A stretch of 64,000 nt of DNA from Haloprofundus halobius (lineage in GTDB: Archaea > Halobacteriota > Halobacteria > Halobacteriales > Haloferacaceae). The DNA lies in NCBI RefSeq assembly GCF_020097835.1, contig NZ_CP083666.1, positions 2,914,001 through 2,978,000 on the forward strand. The letters are read 5' to 3'. Both the position numbers and the translations under genes were made by a program. Below, in pieces: positions 1 through 9,259 of the stretch; within the stretch, counting starts at the first letter, position 1, and each line of letters starts with the position of its first letter. Under the pieces are notes generated by a model. It had not been told where the DNA came from and ran no database searches. It worked only from the letters and a program-made list of their open reading frames with translations.

Positions 1-998
1 ACCTCGCCCAGCACGGGCAGCCCGTCCTCGGCGAGCGGTCGAAGCCCCACCCGCACCTCCCGAAGCGAGGCGTCGGCGAGCCCCGGCGCGACGCGAAGAA
101 CCTCGCCGAACACGTCGTGGAGTCCCTCGACGGTCGTCTTCGGCTGGAATCCTGCACCCGTCTCGCGGGTCGCGCCGACGGCGACGCGGCCGTCGTCCCA
201 CGACACCATGTACTTGTGTCGGTAGGGGCTGACGATGGGCCAGCCCTCCGTGTCGGCGTCGAGGTCGAGGTGAACGATCTGGCCGCGCTGGGGTTCGACC
301 GGGATCTCGACGCCCAACTGCGCGCCGAAGGCGTTCGACCACGCGCCGCCCGCGACGACGACGGCGTCGGCGGCGATTTCGTTTCCATCGACGGCGACGC
401 CGCGAACCTCGCCGCCGTCGAGGACGAGCGACTCGACGCTCGCCTCCAGCGTGTCGAGTCCGTGCGCCTCGCCGGCCCGGCGGAGCGCTCCCTCGAACGT
501 CTGTCCGTCGACGCGGGCGGCGTCGTCGTAGTAGAACGCGCGCTCCGTCTCGCCGAGCGGCGGGAAGCGCTCGCGCGCCTCCGCGGTGGTGAGTTCGTGA
601 ACCGTCCCCTCGGCGGGCGGTTCGCCGCTCGCCTGTCGCTCGCGGATGCGGTCGAGCACCTCGTCGTACTGTTCGGCCTCCTCGGCGTCGAACGCGACGT
701 TCAGAAGCCCCCGCTTCGCGTAGCCGTGCGGGCCGTCCTGCGCCGCTTCTAGCGCCGCGACGAGTTCGTCGTAGTAGTCGACGGCCGTCGTCGCGAAGTC
801 GAACCAGACGCTGTCGCTGCCGCGACTGCTCGTCGCCGCCGAGAGGATGCCCGCGCCCGCGTCGGTCGCTCTGCCCTCGTCGCGTCGGTCGACGAGCAGC
901 GTGTCGACACCCTCGCGGGTGAGGTGGTAGGCGGTCGACGCGCCGACGATGCCGCCGCCGACGACGATGGCCTCGTACGCCTCGTCTCGTTCGGTCAT
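1..998 (-). CDS. FAD-dependent oxidoreductase (DAO/glycine-oxidase-like), C-terminus beyond the window
   Basis: The frame reads on the minus strand from ATG at 998 and is still open at base 1, giving about 332 residues with roughly the last 50 missing. The N-terminus MTERDEAYEAIVVGGGIVGA carries the Rossmann GxGxxG FAD-binding motif, followed by an aliphatic stretch and an acidic residue (LLVDRR). Further on, VVVAGGAWSN and GLRPLAEDGLPVLGEV are typical of the DAO family (D-amino acid dehydrogenase, sarcosine and glycine oxidases). Such enzymes oxidise amino acids or N-methyl amines with FAD. The substrate cannot be told from sequence. A second DAO-family gene lies at 39217-40386. Confidence 0.88.
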   Translation of the reverse strand, partial: MTERDEAYEAIVVGGGIVGASTAYHLTREGVDTLLVDRRDEGRATDAGAGILSAATSSRGSDSVWFDFATTAVDYYDELVAALEAAQDGPHGYAKRGLLNVAFDAEEAEQYDEVLDRIRERQASGEPPAEGTVHELTTAEARERFPPLGETERAFYYDDAARVDGQTFEGALRRAGEAHGLDTLEASVESLVLDGGEVRGVAVDGNEIAADAVVVAGGAWSNAFGAQLGVEIPVEPQRGQIVHLDLDADTEGWPIVSPYRHKYMVSWDDGRVAVGATRETGAGFQPKTTVEGLHDVFGEVLRVAPGLADASLREVRVGLRPLAEDGLPVLGE

Positions 999-1056
999 GT
1001 GGGGGCTGACGCAATCGCCCGCCGTGAGTGTGTCGTTGCCGGAAGCGTGTGAGCGC

Positions 1057-1686
1057 TCACTTCCCGATTCCGACCCGCCCGCTCGTCGCGTTGCGCAGTC
1101 GCTCCCGAAGCGCGTCGGCGTCGTCGACCGGGACGCGGACCTCGAAGCTCACGCTCTCTTCGTACGCGGCGTCGAACTCGACGCCTGTGCTCTCCAAAAT
1201 CCCCCGAACGGTGCCTGAATCGTCGTACTCGACCTCCACGGAGAACGTCTCGTGGGGCAGTTCCTCGACGACGCCCGCCGCCTCGACGGCCTCCTTGACC
1301 GCGCGGGAGTACGACCGTGCGAGGCCGCCGACGCCGAGGTTCGTCCCCCCGTAGTAGCGCGTCACGACGGCGACGACGTTCCTGATGTCCTGCTGGACGA
1401 GCACGTTCAGCGCCGGCTTGCCCGACGACCCGGTCGGTTCGCCGTCGTCGCTCTGGTACTCGCGGAGCATCACGTCGCCCGGGTTCGACGCCGATGCGGG
1501 ACCGGCGGGGACGCGGTAGGCGGGGACGTTGTGGGTGGCATCGGGGTGCTTCTCCTCGATTTCGGCGACAAACGCCTCCGCGGCGTCGACGCCGTCGGCG
1601 GGGGCGACGTAGCCGATGAACTCCGAACCCCTCACCTCGAACTGCGCGCTCGCCCGCCCGGCGACGGTGCGATAGGCGTCGGTCAT
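1057..1686 (-). CDS. YigZ/IMPACT (UPF0029) family protein
   Basis: This 209-residue protein matches the YigZ/IMPACT family in length and motifs. The core block TRYYGGTNLGVGGLARSY (about residues 108-125) is the family signature, and DDGEPTGSSGKP precedes it. The C-terminal 70 residues form the second alpha/beta domain seen in bacterial YigZ. In eukaryotes IMPACT modulates Gcn2; the role in prokaryotes is unresolved, with RNA or nucleotide binding suggested. The gene stands alone between the FAD oxidoreductase and a small membrane protein, all on the minus strand. The family call is firm and the function is unknown. Confidence 0.9.
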   Translation of the reverse strand: MTDAYRTVAGRASAQFEVRGSEFIGYVAPADGVDAAEAFVAEIEEKHPDATHNVPAYRVPAGPASASNPGDVMLREYQSDDGEPTGSSGKPALNVLVQQDIRNVVAVVTRYYGGTNLGVGGLARSYSRAVKEAVEAAGVVEELPHETFSVEVEYDDSGTVRGILESTGVEFDAAYEESVSFEVRVPVDDADALRERLRNATSGRVGIGK

Positions 1687-1731
1687 GGTCGAGTGCGCGG
1701 GACGCTGGAAGAAAGGGTTGTCTCTCCTCGG

Positions 1732-2184
1732 TTAGCGGTCGAGTCCGAGCAGCGCTGCGAACGCCCCGAGGCCGACCAGTTCGGCGAACATCGACACGAA
1801 GTCGCGCGGTTCGGCCAGCAGGTGTTCGAGGATGGTCGCGAGCGGCCCCTGCGCGTGGCCGCCGGGGACGAGGCCGCCGTGGTCGCCGAGGTGCCACCAG
1901 ACGTAGCCGAGGACGTACGCCGCCAGCACCGCCGCGGCGACGGCGTACAGCGCCTTGTCACGCCGGCCGAGGAGCATCGCGCCGACGACGCCGAGAAGCA
2001 CCAGTCCCGAGGGAACGAACAGGTACGGGCGGGGGTCGGCGAACGAGCCTGCCTGTAGGTAGGCGAACAGCCGCGGGAACCCCCACCAGAGGTGGACGGT
2101 CGCGGCGACGAACGCCGCCTGCCCGGCGACGAGACGCGCGACGACGAGTCCCGCGCTCTCCGTAGTCGACTCGTTCGACCGCAT
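1732..2184 (-). CDS. Small haloarchaeal membrane protein, unknown function
   Basis: I chose the start MRSNESTTESAG at 2184; in-frame ATGs at 2202 and 2241 would add 6 or 19 polar residues. The protein (about 150 residues) has four hydrophobic segments: LVAGQAAFVAATVHLWWGF, YLFVPSGLVLLGVVGAMLL, LYAVAAAVLAAYVLGYVWW and a C-terminal MFAELVGLGAFAALLGL. A His/Gly-rich loop (HLGDHGGLVPGGHAQG) sits between helices 3 and 4. I recognise no enzymatic motif. It lies between the YigZ gene and the ACT-domain regulator on the same strand and may simply be a lineage-conserved membrane protein. Confidence 0.7.
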   Translation of the reverse strand: MRSNESTTESAGLVVARLVAGQAAFVAATVHLWWGFPRLFAYLQAGSFADPRPYLFVPSGLVLLGVVGAMLLGRRDKALYAVAAAVLAAYVLGYVWWHLGDHGGLVPGGHAQGPLATILEHLLAEPRDFVSMFAELVGLGAFAALLGLDR

Positions 2185-2270
2185 CGCCGTCGGCTCTTGC
2201 ATACGCGTTGTTGAACCGTCGGGGTAGATGACGCTGTTCATCGACGGTCGTCGTTCGAGGGCCGAACCAC

Positions 2271-2774
2271 TCAGGCCAGACTGATGCGGCGGACGAACGG
2301 GAGCGCCGAAATCTCGTTGAGCAACGCTCCCGGAATCGGCTCGTCGGTGACGATGTACAGTTTCGGCTCGTCGGTGAACTCGGGGTCCTCGCTGACGGTC
2401 TGACGAATGCTGATGCCCTCGTCGGCGAGCAGCGACGTGATTGACGCGACGATACCCGGTTCGTCGGCGTCGCCGACTTCGACCGTGAGCGCGGCCAAAT
2501 CGAGCACCGGCGCGAGGCTCAACAGACTCGGAATCGCGCTGATGTTCTGGAAGATGGGTCGGAGGTCGTCGTCGTCGAGAATCGCCTCGGTCGTCGAGTC
2601 GATGACGCGGCGGTCGACGCCGATTTCGCGGGCGATCTGCGTGTTCGGAATCTCGATGCCGCCGGAGACGACGCGTCCCTCGTCGTTGACCGAGAAGCCG
2701 CGTTCGAGGAGCAGGCGGATGACCGCCTGCTGGCTCGGACTCCCCTCGAACTTCTCCATGATTTCGTCGAACAT
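2271..2774 (-). CDS. ACT-domain transcriptional regulator of amino-acid metabolism
   Basis: The likely product is 167 residues, starting MFDEIMEKFEGSPSQQAVIR at 2774; the longer upstream frame is Arg-rich and not protein-like. The N-terminal half (about 1-70) looks like a winged helix: QQAVIRLLLERGFSVND then NTQIAREIGVDRRVIDSTTE. The C-terminal half (about 90-167) is an ACT domain (LTVEVGDADEPGIVASITSL, then SEDPEFTDEPKLYIVTD), which normally binds small ligands such as amino acids. This HTH-plus-ACT architecture is a conserved archaeal family of predicted amino-acid metabolism regulators. The bound amino acid and target genes are not visible here. Confidence 0.85.
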   Translation of the reverse strand: MFDEIMEKFEGSPSQQAVIRLLLERGFSVNDEGRVVSGGIEIPNTQIAREIGVDRRVIDSTTEAILDDDDLRPIFQNISAIPSLLSLAPVLDLAALTVEVGDADEPGIVASITSLLADEGISIRQTVSEDPEFTDEPKLYIVTDEPIPGALLNEISALPFVRRISLA

Positions 2775-2912
2775 TCGCTTGCGAGCACCTGCGCGCCTCT
2801 CGGTCTTAGTTGTGGCCGTCTCTCCGCTTCGCGCGCCTCGCCTCGTCTCTCGCGCCTCGCGCGCTCGCACCTCACCCGGGGGTTTTTAGCCGCCGGCCCC
2901 CGGGTCTGGCGT

Positions 2913-3704
2913 ATGGCCGACCTCGACTCGTGCTACTTCTGCGGACAGTTCGGCGACGGCCTCACCGAACTCGCCGTCGTCCCGCCGCGGTTCGACCCGA
3001 CCGACGAACAGCAGCGAACCGTCGTGCTCTGTACGAACTGTCGACAGAAACTCGGGACCGTCCTCGAACCCATCGTCGACGTGCTCGGCGACGAAGCGTC
3101 GAACGCGCCTACCACGGGCTCGACGACCCGGAGCGCGCCGCCGCGCTCGCCGTCGGCTCCCTCCGACGTCGACTCGCCCTCGTCGCCTCCGTCACCACCG
3201 GAGTCGTCGCCCGCGAGTCCCGCTCCGGCGCCGGATCCGTCCGACTCTGTCACCGCCGACGGGTCGTCCGGCGCTTCGGACGAAACCGACTCGGAGACGG
3301 CCGACGCCGTACCTTCGCCGGGCGACGCCATCGACACGGCCGGTTTCGACGACCCGCTCGCATCCGACGCCGGCGACGTCACCATCGGCAGCACGCCTGC
3401 GGACGACCCCGACGCTTTCCCGCGCCCCGAAGACGACGATGTCGAGACGGAACCCGAAGACGACGATGCCGAGACGAACTCCAACGTCGTCGAGCGTCCG
3501 GGCACTCCCGGCGAGAAACCCGCCGAGTTCAGGACGGTGATGCGCCTGCTGTCCAATCGGGAGTTCCCGGTCGACCGAACGGAAATCGAGTCGCTCGCGT
3601 CGGGCGCGTACGACCTCGATGACTCGCAAGCCCGCGCAATCATCGATTACGCCGTCGAACACGGCGTGCTCGCGGAGCGAGACGGACAGCTGCACCGGAA
3701 CTGA
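2913..3704 (+). CDS. Zinc-ribbon protein with long acidic linker, unknown function
   Basis: The start MADLDSCYFCGQF lies 30 nt after a TTTTTA stretch. Three parts are visible in 263 residues. Residues 1-55 hold two Cys pairs (CYFC and CTNC), a likely zinc site. Residues 60-180 are a Ser/Pro/Asp/Glu-rich disordered linker containing two DDDVETEPEDDDAETN-like acidic units. Residues 185-263 form a small helical domain (EFRTVMRLLSNREFPVDRTE ... ARAIIDYAVEHGVLAERDG) that looks like a winged helix. A DNA- or protein-binding role is an inference; I know no characterised homologue. The gene is divergent from the ACT regulator. Confidence 0.75.
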   Translation: MADLDSCYFCGQFGDGLTELAVVPPRFDPTDEQQRTVVLCTNCRQKLGTVLEPIVDVLGDEASNAPTTGSTTRSAPPRSPSAPSDVDSPSSPPSPPESSPASPAPAPDPSDSVTADGSSGASDETDSETADAVPSPGDAIDTAGFDDPLASDAGDVTIGSTPADDPDAFPRPEDDDVETEPEDDDAETNSNVVERPGTPGEKPAEFRTVMRLLSNREFPVDRTEIESLASGAYDLDDSQARAIIDYAVEHGVLAERDGQLHRN

Positions 3705-3764
3705 ACCGGAGTCTCGGTCACGACGGACCGAACGCGCTTTCGCGTTCGTCCGCGCGCTTCGACT

Positions 3765-4319
3765 ATGAACGACGTGCTGTGGGAACCCGACGACGGCGTC
3801 GGACTCGAACATCTGCGATACGAAACAGGGCCGCTATCGGCCGAGTCGGTCGTCCTCAGCGGCCGTGACGGCGAGCGCTTCCGATTCCGGTACGCGCTCG
3901 ACTGCGACGCCGATGGACGAGTTCGCTCGGTGTCAGTCGACTCCTTCGACGGCGACGCGACTCTCCGCCTCCTCACGGACGGCGACGGCCGGTGGACCGA
4001 CGCCGACGGCGCGCCGATTCCCGAACTCGACGGGTGTCTGGACGCCGACATCTCCGGGACGCCGTTCACGAACGCGCTCCCGATTCGCCGTCTAGACCTC
4101 GCCGCCGGCGAGTCGGCGACGCTCTCGATGGTGTACGTCTCGGTTCCGTCGCTGGCGGTGTCGAAGGTGCGGCAACAGTACACCTGTCTCGCCCCTGTCG
4201 ACGCCGACGGCGGCCGCTTCCGCTACGAGAGCCTGACGAGTGGCTTCTCGGCCGAGATTCCGGTCGATTCCGATGGAGTCGTCCGCGACTACCCGAACCT
4301 GTTCCGGCGAATCGACTGA
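3765..4319 (+). CDS. Putative glycolipid-binding domain protein
   Basis: This 184-residue protein starts MNDVLWEPDDGVGLEHLRYE and fits the putative glycolipid-binding family in length and pattern: an N-terminal W...G.E.L..... block, a central SVDSFDGDATLRLLTDGDG, then DADISGTPFTNALPIRRLDL and the C-terminal YVSVPSLAVSKVRQQYTCL. No signal peptide or membrane segment is seen, so it is cytoplasmic. The family function is poorly defined; the name comes from one distant relationship. It lies alone between the zinc-ribbon gene and the convergent hisB. Confidence 0.75.
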   Translation: MNDVLWEPDDGVGLEHLRYETGPLSAESVVLSGRDGERFRFRYALDCDADGRVRSVSVDSFDGDATLRLLTDGDGRWTDADGAPIPELDGCLDADISGTPFTNALPIRRLDLAAGESATLSMVYVSVPSLAVSKVRQQYTCLAPVDADGGRFRYESLTSGFSAEIPVDSDGVVRDYPNLFRRID

Positions 4320-4341
4320 GGGGGGCGTTCCGGCGCTGCGC

Positions 4342-4935
4342 TTACAACTCGCCCTTCGTGCTCGGCGTGTCGTCGGCGCGGCGCTCGTCGATGCGGGTCG
4401 CGTCGTCCAGCGCCCGAGTGAGCGCCTTGAACAGCGCCTCCACCTCGTGGTGGGCGTTGACGCCGCGCTCGACGTCGACGTGGAGCGTCAGGCCCGCGTT
4501 CATCGCCAGCGAGTACGCGAAGTGCCGCGCCATGTCGCTCGAAAAATCGCCGATTCGGTCCTGCGAGAACTCGCCGTCGAACTCGAAGTGCGGCCGACCG
4601 CTCACGTCGACGACGACGCCGACGACGGCCTCGTCTAGGGGGACTCTGCGGTCGGCGTAGCGGCCGATACCGCACTTGTCGCCGAGGGCGTCGGCGAACG
4701 CCTCGCCGAGGACGATAGCGACGTCCTCGACGGTGTGGTGGTCGTCGACGTGGAGGTCGCCGTCGCACTCCACGTCGAGGTCGAAGAGGCCGTGTTTGGC
4801 GAACGCGGTCAGCATGTGGTCGAAGAAGCCGATACCGGTGTCGACGTCGGCGTCGCCGGTGCCGTCAACGGCGAGCGTGAGGTCGATGGTGGTCTCCGCC
4901 GTCTCGCGGAACACGGAGGCGGTACGGTCGCTCAT
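4342..4935 (-). CDS. hisB: Imidazoleglycerol-phosphate dehydratase
   Basis: The start [19 protein letters not shown] at 4935 gives 197 residues, the usual length of a monofunctional HisB; an in-frame ATG at 5016 would add 27 residues with no family match. Manganese-binding His/Glu motifs are present: FFDHML (about 43), DDHHTVED (about 68), [12 protein letters not shown] and [13 protein letters not shown]. The enzyme dehydrates imidazole glycerol phosphate to imidazole acetol phosphate in histidine synthesis. Other his genes here are hisA (5276-5998) and hisI (11961-12320), so the pathway is scattered rather than in one operon. hisB and hisA share a strand but are separated by a small + strand gene. 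Confidence 0.96.
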   Translation of the reverse strand: MSDRTASVFRETAETTIDLTLAVDGTGDADVDTGIGFFDHMLTAFAKHGLFDLDVECDGDLHVDDHHTVEDVAIVLGEAFADALGDKCGIGRYADRRVPLDEAVVGVVVDVSGRPHFEFDGEFSQDRIGDFSSDMARHFAYSLAMNAGLTLHVDVERGVNAHHEVEALFKALTRALDDATRIDERRADDTPSTKGEL

Positions 4936-5097
4936 GGCCGACTCTCGGACGCCTCGCGTATCACCGTTGCGTTCTCGCGACCCCGACCGCGGCCCGGCGT
5001 CGGCACGAACGGACACCGAGTTTACAGTCGTCTGACGCGGGGCAGACGGCCGTCTGATACCTTTTGATATGGCTGAAGCGTCTCTTTCCGAACACCG

Positions 5098-5262
5098 ATG
5101 AAGCGTGAACTGATGATAGCGCTCACGCTCGCCGTGGGAGTGCTGTTCGTGTCGTCGATGACGTTCACCGGCGTGCTGTTCGGCCTCCTGCTCGTCCTGG
5201 TCGCGGCCGTCGGCACCGTGGACACGCTGGAATGCGGCATCGGCTCCCGACTGCGGTCCTGA
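5098..5262 (+). CDS. 54-residue small membrane protein
   Basis: An open frame of 54 codons starts [20 protein letters not shown] and ends GSRLRS. It consists mostly of two hydrophobic stretches, residues 5-20 and 22-41, with a basic N-terminus and basic C-terminus. A TATA-like TACCTTTTGATA at 5058-5069 lies 29-40 nt upstream, consistent with a short-leader transcript. The codon use matches that of neighbouring genes. It sits in the gap between hisB and hisA on the opposite strand. I recognise no family; a conserved-homologue search would decide whether it is real. Confidence 0.5.
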   Translation: MKRELMIALTLAVGVLFVSSMTFTGVLFGLLLVLVAAVGTVDTLECGIGSRLRS

Positions 5263-5275
5263 GCTGTCCGCGTCC

Positions 5276-5998
5276 CTACGCCGACATCGCCTCGCGGAGC
5301 GTGAACTGTCCTTCGTACAGCGCCGTTCCGACGACGACGGCCGCCGCGCCCGCCTCGCGGAGCGTCCGTACGTCCTCGACCGTCGCGACGCCGCCGCTGG
5401 CGACGACCGGAATCTCGACGGCGTCGGCGATTCGTCGCACTCGATCCGCTTTCACGCCTTCTAACTGCCCCTCGACGTCGACATCGGTGAACAGAATCGC
5501 GCCCGCGCCCAGTTTCTCGTAGCGGACCGCCGCCTCCGCCGGGTCGAGACCGGTTCCCTCGGTCCACCCCGAGACGACGACTTCGCCGTCTTTCGCGTCG
5601 AGGCTCACCATCACCGACGCCGGGTACTCCTCGTCGATGTCGACGACGATGTCGGGGTTCTCGACGGCCGCCGTACCGAGGATGACCCGGTCGACGCCGC
5701 CGTCGAGGAGCGCTATCGCGTCCGCCGCGGTCCGGATGCCGCCGCCGACCTGCACGTCGACGTCCGTCGCCTCCACGATGGCCTCGATGGCTGCGGCGTT
5801 CTCGCGCTGCCCCTCGAACGCGCCGTCGAGGTCGACGAGATGGAGCGTCTTCGCCCCCTCGTCGACCCAGCGCCGCGCCGCCTCGACGGGGTCGCCGTAG
5901 CGCTTCTCGGTGCCGCGCTCGCCCTGTACGAGTTGGACGACTTCGCCGTCCTGCACGTCGACGGCCGGTACGACCTCGAACTCGGAGAACTGTGTCAT
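5276..5998 (-). CDS. hisA: ProFAR isomerase
   Basis: The product is 240 residues starting [20 protein letters not shown]; the longer frame upstream overlaps the promoter of the divergent PiT gene and is not conserved-looking. It is a TIM barrel with internal duplication: the catalytic Asp of the first half is in [27 protein letters not shown] is the phosphate-binding strand 3-4 region, and [12 protein letters not shown] and [13 protein letters not shown] are the second-half equivalents. HisA opens the phosphoribosyl ring by Amadori rearrangement of ProFAR to PRFAR in histidine synthesis. It is divergent from the PiT gene across about 170 bp. Confidence 0.95.
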   Translation of the reverse strand: MTQFSEFEVVPAVDVQDGEVVQLVQGERGTEKRYGDPVEAARRWVDEGAKTLHLVDLDGAFEGQRENAAAIEAIVEATDVDVQVGGGIRTAADAIALLDGGVDRVILGTAAVENPDIVVDIDEEYPASVMVSLDAKDGEVVVSGWTEGTGLDPAEAAVRYEKLGAGAILFTDVDVEGQLEGVKADRVRRIADAVEIPVVASGGVATVEDVRTLREAGAAAVVVGTALYEGQFTLREAMSA

Positions 5999-6168
5999 GG
6001 ACGACGCTGCGCACCACGGCGAGTAAAACGCCTCGGTCGGTGAGCACGACTGGAGGCGACGCCGACCCGCCGCCGCCCGGCGAGCGATCACCTCACCTGT
6101 TCGCCGCCAAACACGACGACGGGACCGGAACCGGGCGCTTATGTGGGTTTCACGCCAACCATGGTATC

Positions 6169-7356
6169 GTGTCGACCCTCCTCCTCGTCGCCGGCGTTCT
6201 CGTCGCTGTCTTCGTCGGGGTCAACGTCGGCGGTTCCAACACCGGCGTCGCGTTCGGCCCCGCCGTCGGCAGCGGTGCGGTGTCGAAACTCATAGCGGGC
6301 GCGTTGATGTCCGTGTTCGCGCTCCTCGGCGGATGGACCGTCGGGCGGCGCGTCGTCGATACCCTCGGCAGCGACATCGTCACCGGCGACCCGTTCACGC
6401 TCTCGGTGAGCATCGCGATGCTGTTCTTCGTCGGCCTCGCGCTGTTCGTCTCGAACGTCTTCGGCGTCCCCGCGTCGACGTCGATGACCGCCGTCGGCGC
6501 TATCGCCGGGTTCGGCCTCGCCTCGAACCGCCTCAACACGGGGGTCGTCCTCGAAATCGTCTCGTGGTGGTTCGTCGCACCCATCGTCGGCTTCTGGGTC
6601 AGCGCCGTCGTCGGCCGCTACGCGTACGACGAAATCGCGGCCCGCATCGCCGTCAGACAGTCCGAGGGTCCGCTGCTCCAGTTCACGCCCCGCCCCGCGT
6701 TGGGACCGAACACGACGATGCGCGAACTCGGCGGGACGGTGCTCGTCGTCGCCATCGCGTGTTACATGGCGTTCTCGGCGGGGGCGTCGAACGTCGCCAA
6801 CGCCGTCGCCCCACTCGTCGGCAACGGTGCGCTGACGATGAATCAGGGAATCCTGCTGGCGGCCGGTTCCATCGGTCTCGGCGCGCTCACGCTCGCGCGG
6901 CGGACGCTCGACACCGTCGGCAACGACCTCACCGACCTCCCGCTGGCGGCGGCGCTGGTCGTCGCGACGGTGAGCGCGAGTCTCGTGACCGTGCTGTCGG
7001 CGCTCGGCGTCCCGGCGAGTTTCGTCGTCATCGCCACGATGAGCATCGTCGGTCTCGGCTGGGGCCGCGCGACCCGCGCCGAGGGAACGACGCTTCCGGG
7101 TACCGCCGCCGGGGGTGTCGGCGCGCCCGCGGCGACCGGTTCAACGGAGACGTCCGCGCACTCGGCGGCCGCGACCGGGTTCGGCACCGCCGGCGAACTG
7201 ACCGAGGAACCGCCGCTCGCGCCGACGGAGACGGCCGCGACGGCGGAACTGTATCGTCCGGCGACGACGGCTCGAATCGTCGTCCTGCAGAATCTCGTTC
7301 CGGCGTTCGCCACCGTCGCCGCCTACGCCGTCTTCCGGTTCGTCCCGTTCGTCTGA
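6169..7356 (+). CDS. PiT-family inorganic phosphate permease, copy 1
   Basis: A GTG start at 6169 gives VSTLLLVAGVLVAVFVGVN and 395 residues; it matches the GTG start of the paralogue at 7527. The family signature occurs in both halves: [19 protein letters not shown] near residue 17 and [18 protein letters not shown] near residue 200, the latter a variant of the classical GANDVANA. About ten membrane segments are visible, with a Thr/Ala-rich cytoplasmic insertion (about residues 305-365) before the last one. PiT carriers import phosphate with a cation. It is followed 170 bp later by a close paralogue. Confidence 0.92.
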   Translation: MSTLLLVAGVLVAVFVGVNVGGSNTGVAFGPAVGSGAVSKLIAGALMSVFALLGGWTVGRRVVDTLGSDIVTGDPFTLSVSIAMLFFVGLALFVSNVFGVPASTSMTAVGAIAGFGLASNRLNTGVVLEIVSWWFVAPIVGFWVSAVVGRYAYDEIAARIAVRQSEGPLLQFTPRPALGPNTTMRELGGTVLVVAIACYMAFSAGASNVANAVAPLVGNGALTMNQGILLAAGSIGLGALTLARRTLDTVGNDLTDLPLAAALVVATVSASLVTVLSALGVPASFVVIATMSIVGLGWGRATRAEGTTLPGTAAGGVGAPAATGSTETSAHSAAATGFGTAGELTEEPPLAPTETAATAELYRPATTARIVVLQNLVPAFATVAAYAVFRFVPFV

Positions 7357-7526
7357 GCTGTCGCCGATTCCGGACGGTCCGCGACACGACCGAAGCCGTG
7401 GCCGAGCACGCCGGTATCTGCGCTCGGACGGACGGCCGAACGGGGGCCAACCGCCCGGCTGAAGTGGAATCGACCGCCCGGCTGAATGCGGGTGGCTTAA
7501 CATCGGGACCGTTCTACGGCTGTCAC

Positions 7527-8666
7527 GTGGTAGACGCTCTGTTGGTCGTCGGTCTTCTGGTCGCCGTCTTCGTCGGGTTCAACATCGGCGGCTCTTCCAC
7601 CGGCGTCGCGTTCGGTCCCGCCGTCGGCAGCGGTGTCGTGAGCAAACTCGCCGCCGCGGCGCTGATGAGCGGCTTCGCACTCCTCGGCGGCTGGACCGCC
7701 GGCCGCGAGGTGATCAAGACGATGGGCGGCGAAATCGTCCCGCAGAGCCAGTTCACCCTCGCCGCCAGCGTCGCCGTGCTGCTGTTCGTCGGCCTCGCGC
7801 TCCTCGTGTCGAACACGTTCGGCGTTCCGGCCTCCACGTCGATGACGGCGGTCGGCGCAATCGCCGGACTCGGCGTCGCCACGGGGACGCTCAACGAGAG
7901 TGCGATGCTCGAAATCGTCTCGTGGTGGATCGTCGCGCCCATCCTCGCCTTCTGGGTCTGCGCGGTCGTCGGTCGGTACGTGTACCCGTACCTCGACGCG
8001 CGCTTCGCCATCGACCGAACCGAGGGGCCGCTCTTGGCGTTCGACCCCTTGCCGCGCCTCGGCGAGGGGACGACGCGACAGGAGTTTGGCGGGACGGTGT
8101 TGGTCGTCGTCATCGCCTGCTACATGGCGTTCTCGGCGGGGGCGTCGAACGTCGCCAACGCCGTCGCGCCGTTGGTCGGCAACGGCGCGGTGTCGCTCGA
8201 AGGTGGTATCCTGGTGGCGGCGGGAGCCATCGGCCTCGGCGCGTTCACCATCGCGCGGCGGACGCTCGACACCGTCGGCAACGACCTCACCGACCTCCCG
8301 ATTCTCGCGGCGCTCGTCGTCGAAGTCGTCAGCGCGACGCTCATCGCGGTGTTGTCAGCGTTGGGTATCCCGGCGAGTCTCGCGGTCAGCGCGACGATGA
8401 GCATCGTCGGTCTCGGCTGGGGTCGGGCGACGCGGACGGTGACGCTCGGACAGGCCGTCCGCGGTGAGGGACCGAACGTCTCGGTGAACGCGCTCGCGGC
8501 CGAGCGACGAGAGACGGTCCCCCGCGTCGGCGACGCGGACGACGAACTCACGGCGAACGACCTGTTCGACCCGGGGACGACGGGTCGCGTCATCTTCTTC
8601 TGGATTCTCACTCCCTCGCTGTCGGCGCTTGCGTCGTTTCTGCTCTTCCGGTTCGTGCCGCTGTGA
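7527..8666 (+). CDS. PiT-family inorganic phosphate permease, copy 2
   Basis: A GTG start at 7527 gives [20 protein letters not shown] and 379 residues. It is a clear tandem paralogue of the gene at 6169: [39 protein letters not shown] and [18 protein letters not shown] align without gaps. Several DNA stretches, for example around 8122-8168 and 8255-8300, are nearly identical to copy 1 while the loop before the last helix differs. That pattern fits duplication with later gene conversion. A TTTCTG-rich segment follows the stop. The predicted role is phosphate/cation symport; whether the two copies differ in affinity or expression is not visible. Confidence 0.92.
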   Translation: MVDALLVVGLLVAVFVGFNIGGSSTGVAFGPAVGSGVVSKLAAAALMSGFALLGGWTAGREVIKTMGGEIVPQSQFTLAASVAVLLFVGLALLVSNTFGVPASTSMTAVGAIAGLGVATGTLNESAMLEIVSWWIVAPILAFWVCAVVGRYVYPYLDARFAIDRTEGPLLAFDPLPRLGEGTTRQEFGGTVLVVVIACYMAFSAGASNVANAVAPLVGNGAVSLEGGILVAAGAIGLGAFTIARRTLDTVGNDLTDLPILAALVVEVVSATLIAVLSALGIPASLAVSATMSIVGLGWGRATRTVTLGQAVRGEGPNVSVNALAAERRETVPRVGDADDELTANDLFDPGTTGRVIFFWILTPSLSALASFLLFRFVPL

Positions 8667-8766
8667 ACGCCGAGACGGACTGACGCGTCGTTTCCGTGGC
8701 TCGAACCACCCACGCTCCGGGTCTGAACAGCAAAGTCTAATGGTATGGGTGCCGAACCACCGGGTG

Positions 8767-9156
8767 ATGCCCACGGTAGAATACCTTAACTACGAAGTAC
8801 TGGACGACCAAGGCTGGGAAATGGACGACGACGACCTCTTCGACAACGCGGCCGACGCTGGCCTCGACGAAGAAGACTACGGGTCGCTCGACGTCAACGA
8901 GGGCGAGTATATCCTCGAAGCCGCCGAGGCACAGGGCTACGACTGGCCGTTCTCGTGCCGTGCAGGCGCGTGTGCGAACTGTGCCGCGATCCTGTACGAG
9001 GGCGAAATCGAGATGGACATGCAGCAGATTCTCTCCGACGAGGAAGTCGACGACAAAAACGTCCGTCTCACCTGCATCGGTTCACCCGCGGCCGACGAGG
9101 TGCGCATCGTCTACAACGCGAAGCACCTCGACTACCTGCAGAACCGCGTCATCTGA
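8767..9156 (+). CDS. Halophilic-type 2Fe-2S ferredoxin
   Basis: The start [20 protein letters not shown] gives 129 residues, the classical size of halobacterial ferredoxin. Cluster ligands are Cys64, Cys69 and Cys72 in [12 protein letters not shown], with Cys103 in RLTCIGSP. The acidic N-terminal insertion (about residues 13-45, [20 protein letters not shown]) is the halophilic adaptation known in this family. The protein carries electrons for 2-oxoacid:ferredoxin oxidoreductases. An in-frame upstream region to 8629 is not part of the family. A T6 tract lies 19 nt after the stop. Confidence 0.97.
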   Translation: MPTVEYLNYEVLDDQGWEMDDDDLFDNAADAGLDEEDYGSLDVNEGEYILEAAEAQGYDWPFSCRAGACANCAAILYEGEIEMDMQQILSDEEVDDKNVRLTCIGSPAADEVRIVYNAKHLDYLQNRVI

Positions 9157-9174
9157 GCGGCTCAGTTCTCTCCG

Positions 9175-9182
9175 GTTTTTTA
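9175..9182 (+). terminator. T-tract terminator after ferredoxin gene
   Basis: Six consecutive T follow GG about 19 nt after the ferredoxin stop codon, with no strong hairpin. Euryarchaeal RNA polymerase terminates at such U-rich tracts, so this is a plausible 3' end. The same GGTTTTT pattern is seen at 10841-10847 and 50653-50660. Confidence 0.5.
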
Positions 9183-9259
9183 GCGACTGCAACCGCCAGT
9201 AGCGTCGCTCCTGTTCCGCCGGTCTCACCGCTCACACCGGGGTGACTCCGCCGGTTACC

